The position numbers were made by a program, and so were the translations under genes. The notes under the pieces are model-generated. The model searched no databases, was not told the origin of the DNA, and saw only the letters and a list, made by a program, of their open reading frames with translations. This document shows, piece after piece, positions 45,262 to 54,444 of a stretch of 64,000 bases of DNA (its first letter is position 1; each line of letters starts with the position of its first letter). Origin of the DNA: Pseudomonas fluorescens (GTDB taxonomy: Bacteria > Pseudomonadota > Gammaproteobacteria > Pseudomonadales > Pseudomonadaceae); contig NZ_CP038438.1 in NCBI RefSeq assembly GCF_004683905.1, positions 6,076,001-6,140,000 on the forward strand, in the 5' to 3' direction.

Positions 45262-46038
45262 TTATTTCTCCTGACTGACAGCCGCGCAAATCACGCTGAT
45301 ACCGCGGGCCTGTATCTGATCGCGGGCCTCTTGTGGCAGGCGATCATCGGTAATGAGGGTATGGACGCTGCTCCACGGCAGCTCCAGGTTGGGAATCTTG
45401 CGGCCGATCTTGTCGGCCTCGACCATCACGATGACTTCACGCGCCACGTCGGCCATCACCCGGCTCAGGCCAAGCAACTCGTTGAACGTCGTGGTACCGC
45501 GCACCAGATCGATGCCATCGGCGCCGATAAACAACTGGTCGAAGTCGTAAGAGCGTAGTACCTGCTCGGCCACCTGGCCCTGGAAGGACTCCGAATGCGG
45601 ATCCCAGGTGCCGCCGGTCATCAGCAGCACCGGCTCGTGTTCGAGTTCGCTCAAGGCGTTGGCCACGTGCAGGGAGTTGGTCATCACCACCAGACCCGGC
45701 TGCTGGCCAAGCTCGGGAATCATCGCCGCAGTGGTGCTGCCACTGTCGATGATGATGCGGGCGTGCTCGCGGATACGTTTGACGGCGGCGCGGGCAATCG
45801 CCTGTTTGTACTTTGAAACGCTTTGGCCCGGTTCAGCGACCAATTCCTGCGGCATGGTGATCGCCCCGCCGTAACGGCGCAGCAACAGACCATGGCTTTC
45901 CAGTGCGGCCAGATCCTTGCGAATCGTAACTTCAGAAGTTTCGAAGCGCTTGGCCAGTTCATCCACACTGACTTCGCCCTGCTCATTGAGCAAGGCGAGG
46001 ATATTGTGTCGGCGCTGGGGTGTGTTGCGTTTCGACAT
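45262..46038 (-). CDS. glmR: DeoR-family regulator GlmR
   Basis: A 258-residue DeoR regulator. The N-terminal helix-turn-helix reads VSVDELAKRFETSEVTIRKDLA; the sugar-phosphate domain has IIDSGSTTAAM and LFIGADGID. It lies 2 nt before glmS and after glmU, the position of GlmR in P. aeruginosa, where it controls amino sugar and cell-wall precursor balance. Confidence 0.92.
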   Translation of the reverse strand: MSKRNTPQRRHNILALLNEQGEVSVDELAKRFETSEVTIRKDLAALESHGLLLRRYGGAITMPQELVAEPGQSVSKYKQAIARAAVKRIREHARIIIDSGSTTAAMIPELGQQPGLVVMTNSLHVANALSELEHEPVLLMTGGTWDPHSESFQGQVAEQVLRSYDFDQLFIGADGIDLVRGTTTFNELLGLSRVMADVAREVIVMVEADKIGRKIPNLELPWSSVHTLITDDRLPQEARDQIQARGISVICAAVSQEK

Positions 46039-46141
46039 GGCGGCTTAAGTTTCGATTCGAAAGATAACGGAAGCAATCAAAACCTATCGGCCATAAATCG
46101 TCAAGCGACAGATCGAAAATTTTAGAAACGACCCAGACGAA

Positions 46142-46231
46142 TGTGGGAGCGGGCTTGCTCGCGAATGCGGAGGGTCAGTCACTGAAATGTGAAACTGAAA
46201 CACCGCATTCGCGAGCAAGCCCGCTCCCACA
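46142..46231. repeat. REP-like inverted pair, type A
   Basis: Arms 46142-46170 and 46203-46231 are 29-nt exact reverse complements containing the same 24-nt unit as at 9301 and 39485. The pair lies in the glmU-glmR gap, that is between genes on one strand, which is less usual than the convergent settings. Confidence 0.88.
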
Positions 46232-46248
46232 GTGCAGCTGTGGATAAA

Positions 46249-47616
46249 TCAGCTTTTCTTGATCTTCTCCGGCCGCTTCCAGCCATCAATATTTTTCTGC
46301 CGCGCCCGACCCACGGCCAACTGCGCGTTATCCACATTCTGCGTGATAGTCGAGCCAGCCGCCGTGGTTGCACCGGACGAGATATCCACAGGTGCCACCA
46401 ACGAGTTATTGGAGCCGATGAACACGTCCTCGCCCAACACGGTTTTCCACTTGTTGGCGCCATCGTAGTTGCAGGTAATGGTGCCCGCGCCAATGTTGGT
46501 GCGGGCGCCGATTTCCGCGTCGCCCAGATAGGTCAGATGCCCGGCCTTGGCGCCCTCACCCATGCGCGCGTTTTTCAGTTCGACAAAGTTACCCACATGC
46601 GCGCGTGCTTCGAGCACCGTGCCCGGACGCAGACGGGCGAACGGACCGGCATCGCTGCCTTCACCCAGCACCGCACCTTCGATGTGGCTGTTGGCTTTGA
46701 TCACCACGCCTTTGCGCAGGGTGCTGTCCTTGATCACGCAGTTCGGACCAATCACCACGTCGTCTTCGATGACAACATTGCCTTCGAGAATCACGTTGAT
46801 GTCGATCAGCACATCGCGACCGACGGTGACTTCGCCGCGTACATCGAAACGCGCCGGGTCACGCAGGGTCACGCCTTGCGCCATCAGCCGGCGGCCGGCG
46901 CGCAGCTGGTAATGCCGCTCCAGTTCCGCCAGTTGCTTACGATCATTGGCGCCCTGCACTTCCATCGGGTCGTGCGGTTGTTCAGTGGCCACCACCAAAC
47001 CATCGCTGACCGCCATTTCGATCACGTCGGTCAAGTAGTACTCGCCCTGGGCATTGTTGTTCGACAGGCGGCTCATCCAGTCGGCCAGACGATTGGCCGG
47101 GACGGCGAGGATGCCGGTGTTGCCTTCGGTGATTGCGCGCTGGGCTTCGCTGGCATCTTTGTGCTCAACGATGGCTGCGACCTTGCCGTCAGCATCACGC
47201 ACGATGCGGCCGTAACCGGTCGGATCTTCCAGCTCGACGGTCAACAGGCCCATCTGCCCCGGTACGACATGTTTAAGCAGGCGCTGCAGGGTTTCGACCT
47301 CGATCAATGGCACGTCACCGTAGAGGATCAACACGGTGTCGGCGCTGATGAACGGCACAGCCTGAGCCGTTGCATGACCAGTGCCCAATTGCTGGTCCTG
47401 CAGCACGAAATTCAGGTCTTCAGCCGCCAGACGCTCACGCACCACATCGGCACCATGGCCAATGACCACATGAATGCGCTGTGGATCGAGCTGCCGTGCG
47501 CTGTGGATAACATGCCCAAGCATGGAATTGCCGGCTACCGGGTGCAGCACTTTCGGCAACGCCGAACGCATACGGGTGCCTTGACCGGCCGCGAGGATAA
47601 CGATTTCGAGAGACAT
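46249..47616 (-). CDS. glmU: GlmU: GlcN-1-P acetyltransferase / GlcNAc-1-P uridyltransferase
   Basis: A 455-residue bifunctional enzyme making UDP-GlcNAc. The N-terminal domain has LAAGQGTRMRSALPKVLHP and YGDVPLI; the C-terminal left-handed beta helix (from about 250) has hexapeptide repeats and the active-site stretch ARLRPGTVLEARAHVGNFVE with AGTITCNYDG. DnaA-box 9-mers occur at 46328 and 47502 inside the gene and at 46239 just after it. Confidence 0.96.
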   Translation of the reverse strand: MSLEIVILAAGQGTRMRSALPKVLHPVAGNSMLGHVIHSARQLDPQRIHVVIGHGADVVRERLAAEDLNFVLQDQQLGTGHATAQAVPFISADTVLILYGDVPLIEVETLQRLLKHVVPGQMGLLTVELEDPTGYGRIVRDADGKVAAIVEHKDASEAQRAITEGNTGILAVPANRLADWMSRLSNNNAQGEYYLTDVIEMAVSDGLVVATEQPHDPMEVQGANDRKQLAELERHYQLRAGRRLMAQGVTLRDPARFDVRGEVTVGRDVLIDINVILEGNVVIEDDVVIGPNCVIKDSTLRKGVVIKANSHIEGAVLGEGSDAGPFARLRPGTVLEARAHVGNFVELKNARMGEGAKAGHLTYLGDAEIGARTNIGAGTITCNYDGANKWKTVLGEDVFIGSNNSLVAPVDISSGATTAAGSTITQNVDNAQLAVGRARQKNIDGWKRPEKIKKS

Positions 47617-47675
47617 GACTGGCTACCAATCCTGGGTGGTCAGCAACTGCGACCGGGTTGTAAAAATCGGAAAAG

Positions 47676-47705
47676 AAAAAAGGGTAGCCGAGGCTACCCT
47701 TTTTT
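47676..47705 (-). terminator. Rho-independent terminator of the atp operon
   Basis: Arms 47676-47689 and 47692-47705 are exact reverse complements; the RNA stem GUAGC/GCUAC closes on the same CUCG tetraloop as the glmS terminator and ends in six U. It lies 29 nt past the atpC stop. Confidence 0.93.
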
Positions 47706-47733
47706 ATCAATCGCACAACAAGCGGCTGACGGA

Positions 47734-48159
47734 TTAACCGCCAAACTTCTTGCGGATCTGCTGGACGGTGCGCAGCTGAGCTGCAGCCTCGGCCAGACGT
47801 GCGGACGCAGCTCCGTAGTCGAAATCTGCGCTCTTCTCGTGCAGAGCAGCTTCGGCAGCCTTGAGAGCTGCCTGGGCTTGAGCTTCATCCAGGTCGGCGG
47901 CACGTTGCACGGTATCGGCAAGCACCTTGACCATGTTCGGCTGAACCTCGAGGAAACCACCGGAGATGTAGAACACCTCGGCTTCCCCGCCTTGCTTGAT
48001 CAGGCGGATCGGACCTGGCTTCAGATTAGTGATCAGCGGCGCGTGACCCAGAGCGATACCAAGATCACCCAGTGCACCGTGCGCAATCACCATCTCGACC
48101 AGGCCGGAAAAGATTTCCCCTTCCGCGCTGACGATATCGCAATGGACTGTCATAGCCAT
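47734..48159 (-). CDS. atpC: ATP synthase epsilon subunit
   Basis: A 141-residue F1 central-stalk subunit. The N-terminal beta sandwich (MTVHCDIVSAEGEIFSG, LGIALGHAPLITNLKPG) and the C-terminal helical hairpin are complete. It is the last gene of atpIBEFHAGDC and inhibits reverse hydrolysis through its C-terminal helices. Confidence 0.96.
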   Translation of the reverse strand: MAMTVHCDIVSAEGEIFSGLVEMVIAHGALGDLGIALGHAPLITNLKPGPIRLIKQGGEAEVFYISGGFLEVQPNMVKVLADTVQRAADLDEAQAQAALKAAEAALHEKSADFDYGAASARLAEAAAQLRTVQQIRKKFGG

Positions 48160-48204
48160 CTGATTGCCTCAACCTAAATTAGCGCCCGTTGCCGGGCGCC
48201 GGGA

Positions 48205-49584
48205 TTACAGTTTCTTGGCTTTCTCGATCGCTTCTTCGATGCCGCCAACCATGTAGAACGCTTGTTCTGGCAGGTGGTCGTAGTCACCGTTGAGGATGCC
48301 TTTGAAGCCAGCAATGGTGTCTTTCAGGGAAACGTATTTACCCGAAGCACCGGTGAAGACTTCAGCCACGAAGAACGGCTGCGACAAGAAGCGCTGGATC
48401 TTACGAGCACGGTTAACCAACTGTTTGTCGGCTTCCGACAGCTCGTCCATACCCAGGATCGCGATGATGTCTTTCAGCTCTTTGTAACGTTGCAGAACGT
48501 ACTGAACGCCGCGAGCGGTGTCGTAGTGGTCCTGACCGATTACGTTCGGATCCAGCTGGCGCGAAGTCGAATCCAGTGGATCTACCGCTGGGTAGATACC
48601 CAGGGAAGCGATGTCACGGGACAGAACGACGGTAGCGTCCAAGTGGGCGAAGGTGGTCGCTGGCGACGGGTCGGTCAAGTCATCCGCAGGTACGTATACC
48701 GCCTGGATCGAGGTGATCGAACCTTCTTTGGTCGAAGTGATACGTTCTTGCAGAACGCCCATCTCTTCAGCCAGGGTCGGCTGGTAACCTACTGCCGAAG
48801 GCATACGGCCCAGCAGTGCGGATACTTCAGTACCGGCCAGGGTGTAACGGTAGATGTTGTCGACGAACAGCAGAACGTCGTTACCTTCGTCACGGAACTT
48901 CTCGGCCATGGTCAGGCCGGTCAGGGCTACGCGCAGACGGTTTCCCGGCGGCTCGTTCATCTGACCGTAAACCAGTGCCACTTTGTCCAGAACGTTGGAG
49001 TCCTTCATCTCGTGGTAGAAGTCGTTACCCTCACGAGTACGCTCACCCACACCGGCGAACACGGAATAACCGCTGTGCTCGATGGCGATGTTACGGATCA
49101 GTTCCATCATGTTTACGGTTTTGCCTACACCGGCACCACCGAACAGACCGACTTTACCGCCTTTGGCGAACGGGCAAACCAGGTCGATAACCTTGATGCC
49201 GGTTTCCAGCAGGTCGTTGCCGCCTGCTTGCTCAGCGAACGAAGGTGCTGCGCGGTGAATGCCCCAGCGCTCTTCGGTGTCGATTGGACCGGCTTCGTCG
49301 ATCGGGTTACCCAGAACGTCCATGATCCGGCCCAGAGTCGCTTTACCGACCGGTACGGAGATGGCTGCGCCGGAATCGGTAACTTCCAGACCGCGCTTCA
49401 AGCCCTCGGTGGAACCCATCGCAATGGTACGAACCACGCCGTCGCCCAGCTGTTGCTGAACTTCCAGAGTGGTTTCGGCCGCGCTGACTACTTTCAGCGC
49501 GTTGTAGATGCTCGGTACGCTGTCGCGTGGAAATTCCACGTCGATAACGGCGCCGATGATTTGAACGATACGTCCGCTACTCAT
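48205..49584 (-). CDS. atpD: ATP synthase beta subunit
   Basis: A 459-residue catalytic F1 subunit. Walker A is GGAGVGKT near residue 150, the catalytic Glu follows in GVGERTREGND, and ALLGRMPSAVGYQPTLAEEMG is the DELSEED-preceding conserved part. Start MSSGRIVQIIGAVIDVEF. It lies 45 nt before atpC. Confidence 0.97.
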   Translation of the reverse strand: MSSGRIVQIIGAVIDVEFPRDSVPSIYNALKVVSAAETTLEVQQQLGDGVVRTIAMGSTEGLKRGLEVTDSGAAISVPVGKATLGRIMDVLGNPIDEAGPIDTEERWGIHRAAPSFAEQAGGNDLLETGIKVIDLVCPFAKGGKVGLFGGAGVGKTVNMMELIRNIAIEHSGYSVFAGVGERTREGNDFYHEMKDSNVLDKVALVYGQMNEPPGNRLRVALTGLTMAEKFRDEGNDVLLFVDNIYRYTLAGTEVSALLGRMPSAVGYQPTLAEEMGVLQERITSTKEGSITSIQAVYVPADDLTDPSPATTFAHLDATVVLSRDIASLGIYPAVDPLDSTSRQLDPNVIGQDHYDTARGVQYVLQRYKELKDIIAILGMDELSEADKQLVNRARKIQRFLSQPFFVAEVFTGASGKYVSLKDTIAGFKGILNGDYDHLPEQAFYMVGGIEEAIEKAKKL

Positions 49585-49611
49585 AGCTGGATCCTCTGAA
49601 TATTTGAACCG

Positions 49612-50472
49612 TTAAACCGCGGCAGCGCCGCCGACGATTTCCGAGATCTCTTGGGTGATCGCAGCCTGACGCGCCTTGTTGTAGATCAGCTGCAAATCGC
49701 TGATCAAATCACCGGCGTTGTCGGTAGCGTTCTTCATCGCGATCATCCGCGCAGCTTGTTCAGCTGCGTTGTTCTCGACCACCGCCTGGTACACCTGCGA
49801 CTCCACGTAGCGCACCATCAAGCCGTCAAGCAGCTCTTTGGCGTCTGGTTCGTAGAGGTAGTCCCAGTGGTGCTTGAGTTCTTGATCCGGGGTTGCCACC
49901 AGTGGAATCAACTGCTCCACGGTAGGCTGTTGTGTCATGGTGTTGATGAACTTGTTGGATACCACGGACAGGCGATCGATACGGCCCTCCAGGTAGGCAT
50001 CCAGCATCACCTTGACGCTGCCGATCAAATCATTGATCGACGGCTCTTCACCCAGGTGGCTGATAGCTGCAACGACGTTACCGCCGAAGTTGCGGAAAAA
50101 GGCCGCACCCTTGCTACCGACTACACACAGATCAATCTCGACGCCGTTTTCGCGGTTTACCGCCATGTCCTTGACCAGGGCCTTGAACAGGTTGGTGTTC
50201 AAGCCGCCGCACAAACCACGGTCACTGCTCACGACGACATAACCGACGCGCTTTACTTCACGGTCGATCATGAACGGGTGGCGGTATTCCGGGTTGGCGT
50301 TGGCCAGATGCCCAATTACCTGGCGGATACGCTCCGCATAAGGACGGCTGGCTGCCATGCGCATTTGTGCCTTGCGCATTTTGCTCACCGCCACTTTTTC
50401 CATGGCGCTGGTAATTTTTTGCGTGCTTTTGATGCTCGCAATCTTACTGCGAATCTCTTTTGCGCCTGCCAT
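49612..50472 (-). CDS. atpG: ATP synthase gamma subunit
   Basis: A 286-residue rotor shaft of F1. The N-terminal helix (MAGAKEIRSKIASIKSTQKI) and C-terminal helix (LQLIYNKARQAAITQEISEIV) form the coiled coil in the alpha3-beta3 ring, and SDRGLCGGLN is the family motif. Fifty nt separate it from atpA. Confidence 0.97.
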   Translation of the reverse strand: MAGAKEIRSKIASIKSTQKITSAMEKVAVSKMRKAQMRMAASRPYAERIRQVIGHLANANPEYRHPFMIDREVKRVGYVVVSSDRGLCGGLNTNLFKALVKDMAVNRENGVEIDLCVVGSKGAAFFRNFGGNVVAAISHLGEEPSINDLIGSVKVMLDAYLEGRIDRLSVVSNKFINTMTQQPTVEQLIPLVATPDQELKHHWDYLYEPDAKELLDGLMVRYVESQVYQAVVENNAAEQAARMIAMKNATDNAGDLISDLQLIYNKARQAAITQEISEIVGGAAAV

Positions 50473-50522
50473 GTAACACCTATCAGGTTAGCAAGCGGGA
50501 GCCTTGCGGCTCCCGCTGCGGC

Positions 50523-52067
50523 TTACCAGGTTTGGGTGGCCTTGAACTTCTCGATACCGGCTTTCATGCCAGCGTCGATTTCGTCATTGAAGTCACCTTT
50601 AACGTTGATCTTGGCCATCAAATCGGCGTGATCGCGGTTGAAGAAAGCAATCAGCGCTTGTTCGAAGCTGCCGATCTTGGCGATTTCAATGTCAGTCAGG
50701 AACCCACGCTCAGCGGCATACAGCGACAGCGCCATGTCAGCGATCGACATTGGTGCGTATTGCTTCTGCTTCATCAGCTCGGTAACGCGCTGACCATGCT
50801 CAAGTTGCTTACGGGTCGCTTCGTCCAGGTCAGAAGCGAACTGGGCGAATGCCGCCAGTTCACGGTACTGAGCCAGAGCGGTACGGATACCACCGGACAG
50901 CTTCTTGATGATCTTGGTCTGAGCGGCACCACCCACACGGGATACCGAAACACCGGCGTTCACTGCAGGGCGGATGCCCGAGTTGAACATGGCCGATTCC
51001 AGAAAGATCTGACCGTCGGTGATGGAAATCACGTTGGTCGGAACGAACGCGGAAACGTCGCCAGCCTGGGTTTCGATGATTGGCAGTGCGGTCAGGGAAC
51101 CGGTTTTGCCGGTCACTGCGCCGTTGGTGAACTTCTCTACGTATTCTTCCGAAACGCGGGATGCGCGCTCCAGCAGACGGGAGTGGAGATAGAACACGTC
51201 GCCTGGGTAAGCTTCACGGCCTGGTGGACGGCGCAGCAGCAGGGAAATCTGGCGGTAAGCCACTGCTTGCTTGGACAGATCGTCATAAACGATCAGCGCG
51301 TCTTCACCGCGGTCGCGGAAGAATTCACCCATGGTGCAACCGGAGTACGGTGCCAGGAATTGCAGCGCAGGAGATTCCGAAGCACTGGCAGCCACGATGA
51401 TCGTGTTGGCCAGGGCGCCGTTTTCTTCCAGCTTGCGAACCACGTTGGCGATGGTCGATTGCTTCTGACCGATCGCTACGTAGACGCAGAAAATGCCGCT
51501 GTCTTTCTGGTTGATGATCGCGTCGATCGCCAGAGCGGTTTTACCGATCTGACGGTCACCGATGATCAGCTCACGCTGGCCACGGCCGACAGGGATCATG
51601 GCATCGACAGCCTTGTAGCCAGTCTGTACAGGCTGGTCTACCGACTTACGCCAGATCACGCCAGGTGCAACTTTCTCGACCGCGTCGGTCAAGGTGTTGC
51701 CCAGTGGACCTTTGCCGTCAACAGGGTTACCCAGTGCGTCGACTACGCGACCCAGCAGTTCCTTACCCACCGGAACTTCGAGGATGCGGCCGGTGCACTT
51801 GGCGCTCATGCCTTCAGCCAGACTGGTGTATGCGCCCAGTACAACGGCACCTACGGAGTCTTGCTCCAGGTTGAGGGCCATACCGTAGACGCCGCCCGGA
51901 AACTCGATCATCTCGCCGTACATGACGTCGGCCAGACCGTGAATCCGCACGATGCCGTCAGATACGCTGACGACAGTGCCTTCGTTACGGGCTTGGGAGG
52001 TCACATCGAGCTTGTCGATGCGGCCCTTGATAATTTCACTTATTTCGGAAGGATTGAGTTGCTGCAT
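50523..52067 (-). CDS. atpA: ATP synthase alpha subunit
   Basis: A 514-residue F1 subunit with the non-catalytic nucleotide site. Walker A is GDRQIGKTA; the signature PAVNAGVSVSRVGGAAQ is at about 364-380. MQQLNPSEISEIIKGRI is the usual N-terminus that binds the delta subunit. Confidence 0.97.
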   Translation of the reverse strand: MQQLNPSEISEIIKGRIDKLDVTSQARNEGTVVSVSDGIVRIHGLADVMYGEMIEFPGGVYGMALNLEQDSVGAVVLGAYTSLAEGMSAKCTGRILEVPVGKELLGRVVDALGNPVDGKGPLGNTLTDAVEKVAPGVIWRKSVDQPVQTGYKAVDAMIPVGRGQRELIIGDRQIGKTALAIDAIINQKDSGIFCVYVAIGQKQSTIANVVRKLEENGALANTIIVAASASESPALQFLAPYSGCTMGEFFRDRGEDALIVYDDLSKQAVAYRQISLLLRRPPGREAYPGDVFYLHSRLLERASRVSEEYVEKFTNGAVTGKTGSLTALPIIETQAGDVSAFVPTNVISITDGQIFLESAMFNSGIRPAVNAGVSVSRVGGAAQTKIIKKLSGGIRTALAQYRELAAFAQFASDLDEATRKQLEHGQRVTELMKQKQYAPMSIADMALSLYAAERGFLTDIEIAKIGSFEQALIAFFNRDHADLMAKINVKGDFNDEIDAGMKAGIEKFKATQTW

Positions 52068-52088
52068 TGCTCTGCTGCCCCTTCAAAC

Positions 52089-52625
52089 TCAAGATTTCAA
52101 TGCTTCGGCAAGTTTCGCGATTTTGCCGCGAATCGAGCCATCGATAACCAGGTCGCCGGCGCGGATAACGACACCCCCTATAAGGGCAGCATCCTCCGCA
52201 ACTTGCAGGCGCACTTCCCGGTTGAGTCGTGCACTGAGAACCTTGGCGAGTTTGTCTTGCTGTTCTTGGTTCAATGCGAAAGCACTGGTCACTTCAACGT
52301 CTACCGACTTCTCTTGTTCGGCCTTGTACAGGTCGAACAGAGCGGCGATCTCCGGCAGAAGCGGGAGACGGTCGTTTTCGGCAACGACATTGATGAAGTT
52401 CTGTGCCTTGGCATCAAACTTGTCGCCGCACACGTCAATGAACGTGGCGGCCTTTTCTGCGCTCGTCAGTCGCGGGGCCTTGAGCACGCGCTGCATGGTG
52501 TCATCTTGTGACACCGCTGCAGCCAGGCCGAGCATGGCTGACCAATTGGCCAGTTGCTGGTGGGCCTGAGCGTGCTCGAAGGCCGCCTTAGCGTAAGGTC
52601 GGGCCAACGTGGTCAGTTCTGCCAT
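52089..52625 (-). CDS. atpH: ATP synthase delta subunit
   Basis: A 178-residue peripheral-stalk subunit joining F1 to subunit b. The N-terminal six-helix bundle (LARPYAKAAFEHAQAH) and the C-terminal part (LIGGVVIRAGDLVIDGSIRGK) are complete. Between atpF and atpA with 12- and 21-nt spacers. Confidence 0.95.
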   Translation of the reverse strand: MAELTTLARPYAKAAFEHAQAHQQLANWSAMLGLAAAVSQDDTMQRVLKAPRLTSAEKAATFIDVCGDKFDAKAQNFINVVAENDRLPLLPEIAALFDLYKAEQEKSVDVEVTSAFALNQEQQDKLAKVLSARLNREVRLQVAEDAALIGGVVIRAGDLVIDGSIRGKIAKLAEALKS

Positions 52626-52637
52626 GATCGCCCTCGC

Positions 52638-53108
52638 TTAGATTTCAGCAGCCAGTTGGTTAACCAGCTCTGCGTGCGCGTTTTGATCGATTGTGGCACC
52701 CAGGATCTTCTCGGCGCCGCCGACAGCCAGCAAGCCCACTTGGGCGCGCAGCTTGTCTTTGACACTGTTCAGTTCCTGTTCGATCTCGGCTTGAGCCTGA
52801 ACCTTCACACGGTCAGCGTCGATACGGGCTTTTTCAACAGCCTCTTCAACGATCTGGTTACCGCGTTTCTTGGCTTGCTCGATGATTTCAGCTGCCTGAG
52901 CTTTCGCTTCGCGCAGTTGCTGACCCGCTTTCTCTTGGGCCAACTCCAGGTCGCGAGCTGCACGGCTGGCAGCGTCCAGACCATCAGCGATCTTCTTTTG
53001 ACGTTCGTGCAGAGCAGCGATGACCGGAGGCCATACGAACTTCATGCAGAACAGTACAAAAATCAGGAACGCAACGGACTGGCCAATCAGGGTCGCATTA
53101 ATGTTCAC
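52638..53108 (-). CDS. atpF: ATP synthase b subunit
   Basis: A 156-residue stalk subunit. One membrane helix (about 5-25, LIGQSVAFLIFVLFCMKFV) is followed by a long charged helix rich in Ala, Glu, Lys and Gln that dimerises. Standard length for gamma-proteobacteria. Confidence 0.96.
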   Translation of the reverse strand: MNINATLIGQSVAFLIFVLFCMKFVWPPVIAALHERQKKIADGLDAASRAARDLELAQEKAGQQLREAKAQAAEIIEQAKKRGNQIVEEAVEKARIDADRVKVQAQAEIEQELNSVKDKLRAQVGLLAVGGAEKILGATIDQNAHAELVNQLAAEI

Positions 53109-53167
53109 GCCAACACCTCGCAGTTACGTTGTCCATCACATCAAATTACTCGGAAGAATCCGGGTAA

Positions 53168-53425
53168 TTAGCCAGCGATCTGACCAACGAACGGGTTCGC
53201 AAAGGTGAAGAACAGAGCGATACCAACACCGATCATGGTTACGGCGTCGAGCAGACCGGCAACGATGAACATTTTAACTTGCAGCATTGGAACCATTTCT
53301 GGCTGACGCGCTGCGCCTTCCAGGAACTTGCCGCCCAGCAGGCCGAAACCAATTGCGGTACCCAGTGCGCCCAGGCCGATCAACAGTGCAACAGCGATAG
53401 CGGTTAGACCAACTACAGTTTCCAT
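53168..53425 (-). CDS. atpE: ATP synthase c subunit
   Basis: An 85-residue hairpin of two membrane helices. The polar loop is ARQP (39-42) and the proton-carrying carboxylate is Asp60 in [11 protein letters not shown]; no Na+ ligand pattern is seen, so the ring moves protons. It is preceded by a 133-nt spacer with two RNA hairpins. Confidence 0.96.
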
Positions 53426-53512
53426 CTTTCCTCCCGACTTTTACGTCGTATGGTTTAGGTTTTTTAGATTAAAGCGGTAAAACAAATCGTTTCAGAGGCC
53501 CGGTTAAGAGCC

Positions 53513-53534
53513 CCCTCCCGTTTGACCGGGAGGG
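53513..53534. other. RNA hairpin in the atpB-atpE spacer
   Basis: CCCTCCCG (53513-53520) and CGGGAGGG (53527-53534) are exact reverse complements with a 6-nt loop. A second hairpin, CAGC-CUCG-GCUG in RNA, lies at 53544-53555, right after the atpB stop. There is no U-tract. They may stabilise or insulate the atpE mRNA, whose product is needed in excess. Confidence 0.6.
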
Positions 53535-53558
53535 ACATCAGATCAGCCGAGGCTGCTC

Positions 53559-54428
53559 TTAATGGTTTTCTTCGTGCGCCATCGCCAGGTAGACGATGGT
53601 CAGCATCATGAAGATGAACGCCTGCAGGGTGATGATCAGGATGTGGAACACAGCCCACGCCCACTGCAGAACAACGCCCAGGCCACTCAGCCAGAGCAGG
53701 CCGCTGCCGAACATCACAGCGATCAGAATGAACACCAGCTCGCCGGCATACATGTTGCCGAACAGACGCAGGGCCAGAGAGATCGGCTTGGCGATCAGGG
53801 TCACGAATTCCAGCAGGAAGTTCACCGGGATCAGCAGGGCCTGAACGAAGATGTTCTTGCTGCCGAACGGGTGCAGGGTCAGTTCGCCGATGAAGCCGCC
53901 GATGCCCTTGACCTTGATGCTATAGAAAATGATCAGTGCGAAAACCGAGAACGCCATGCCCAGGGTCGCGTTCGGGTCGGTGGTCGACACGGCACGGAAC
54001 GGGATGTGGTGGTCGCCGGTGATCAGGATGGCCAGCTGAGGAATCCAGTCGACCGGTACCAGGTCGACGGCGTTCATCAGGAACACCCAGACGAAGATGG
54101 TCAGTGCCAGCGGTGCGATCACCGGGCTACGGCCATGGAAGCTGTCTTTCACGCTGCCATCGACGAATTCGACCAATACTTCAACGAAGTTCTGCAAAGC
54201 ACCTGGCTGACCCGATGTTGCTTTCTTTGCCGCCATGCGGAAAAGGAAAACGAAGATCAGACCCAGCGCGACCGACCAGCCGAGGGTATCGACGTGGAAA
54301 GCCCAGAAGCCCATTTCCTTGGCTTCTGCTGCGGTATGGGCAAAGCCCCAGCCGCCGTTAGGTAGCTGACCGAAGGTCAGGTTCTGCAAGTGGTGCTGGA
54401 TATAGCCCGAAGCGGTTGTTTCTGCCAT
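53559..54428 (-). CDS. atpB: ATP synthase a subunit
   Basis: A 289-residue membrane stator. The essential Arg lies in ISLALRLFGNMYAGE, and further membrane helices surround it (ITLQAFIFMMLTIVYL near the C-terminus). Start MAETTASGYIQHHLQ. Sixteen nt separate it from atpI. Confidence 0.96.
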   Translation of the reverse strand: MAETTASGYIQHHLQNLTFGQLPNGGWGFAHTAAEAKEMGFWAFHVDTLGWSVALGLIFVFLFRMAAKKATSGQPGALQNFVEVLVEFVDGSVKDSFHGRSPVIAPLALTIFVWVFLMNAVDLVPVDWIPQLAILITGDHHIPFRAVSTTDPNATLGMAFSVFALIIFYSIKVKGIGGFIGELTLHPFGSKNIFVQALLIPVNFLLEFVTLIAKPISLALRLFGNMYAGELVFILIAVMFGSGLLWLSGLGVVLQWAWAVFHILIITLQAFIFMMLTIVYLAMAHEENH

Positions 54429-54444
54429 GGTTGCCTCAAACGCC

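Noticed and set aside
43409..45274. 621-codon frame on the plus strand opposite glmS
   Set aside because: glmS is unmistakable on the other strand and the mirror frame has no ribosome site or family motifs.
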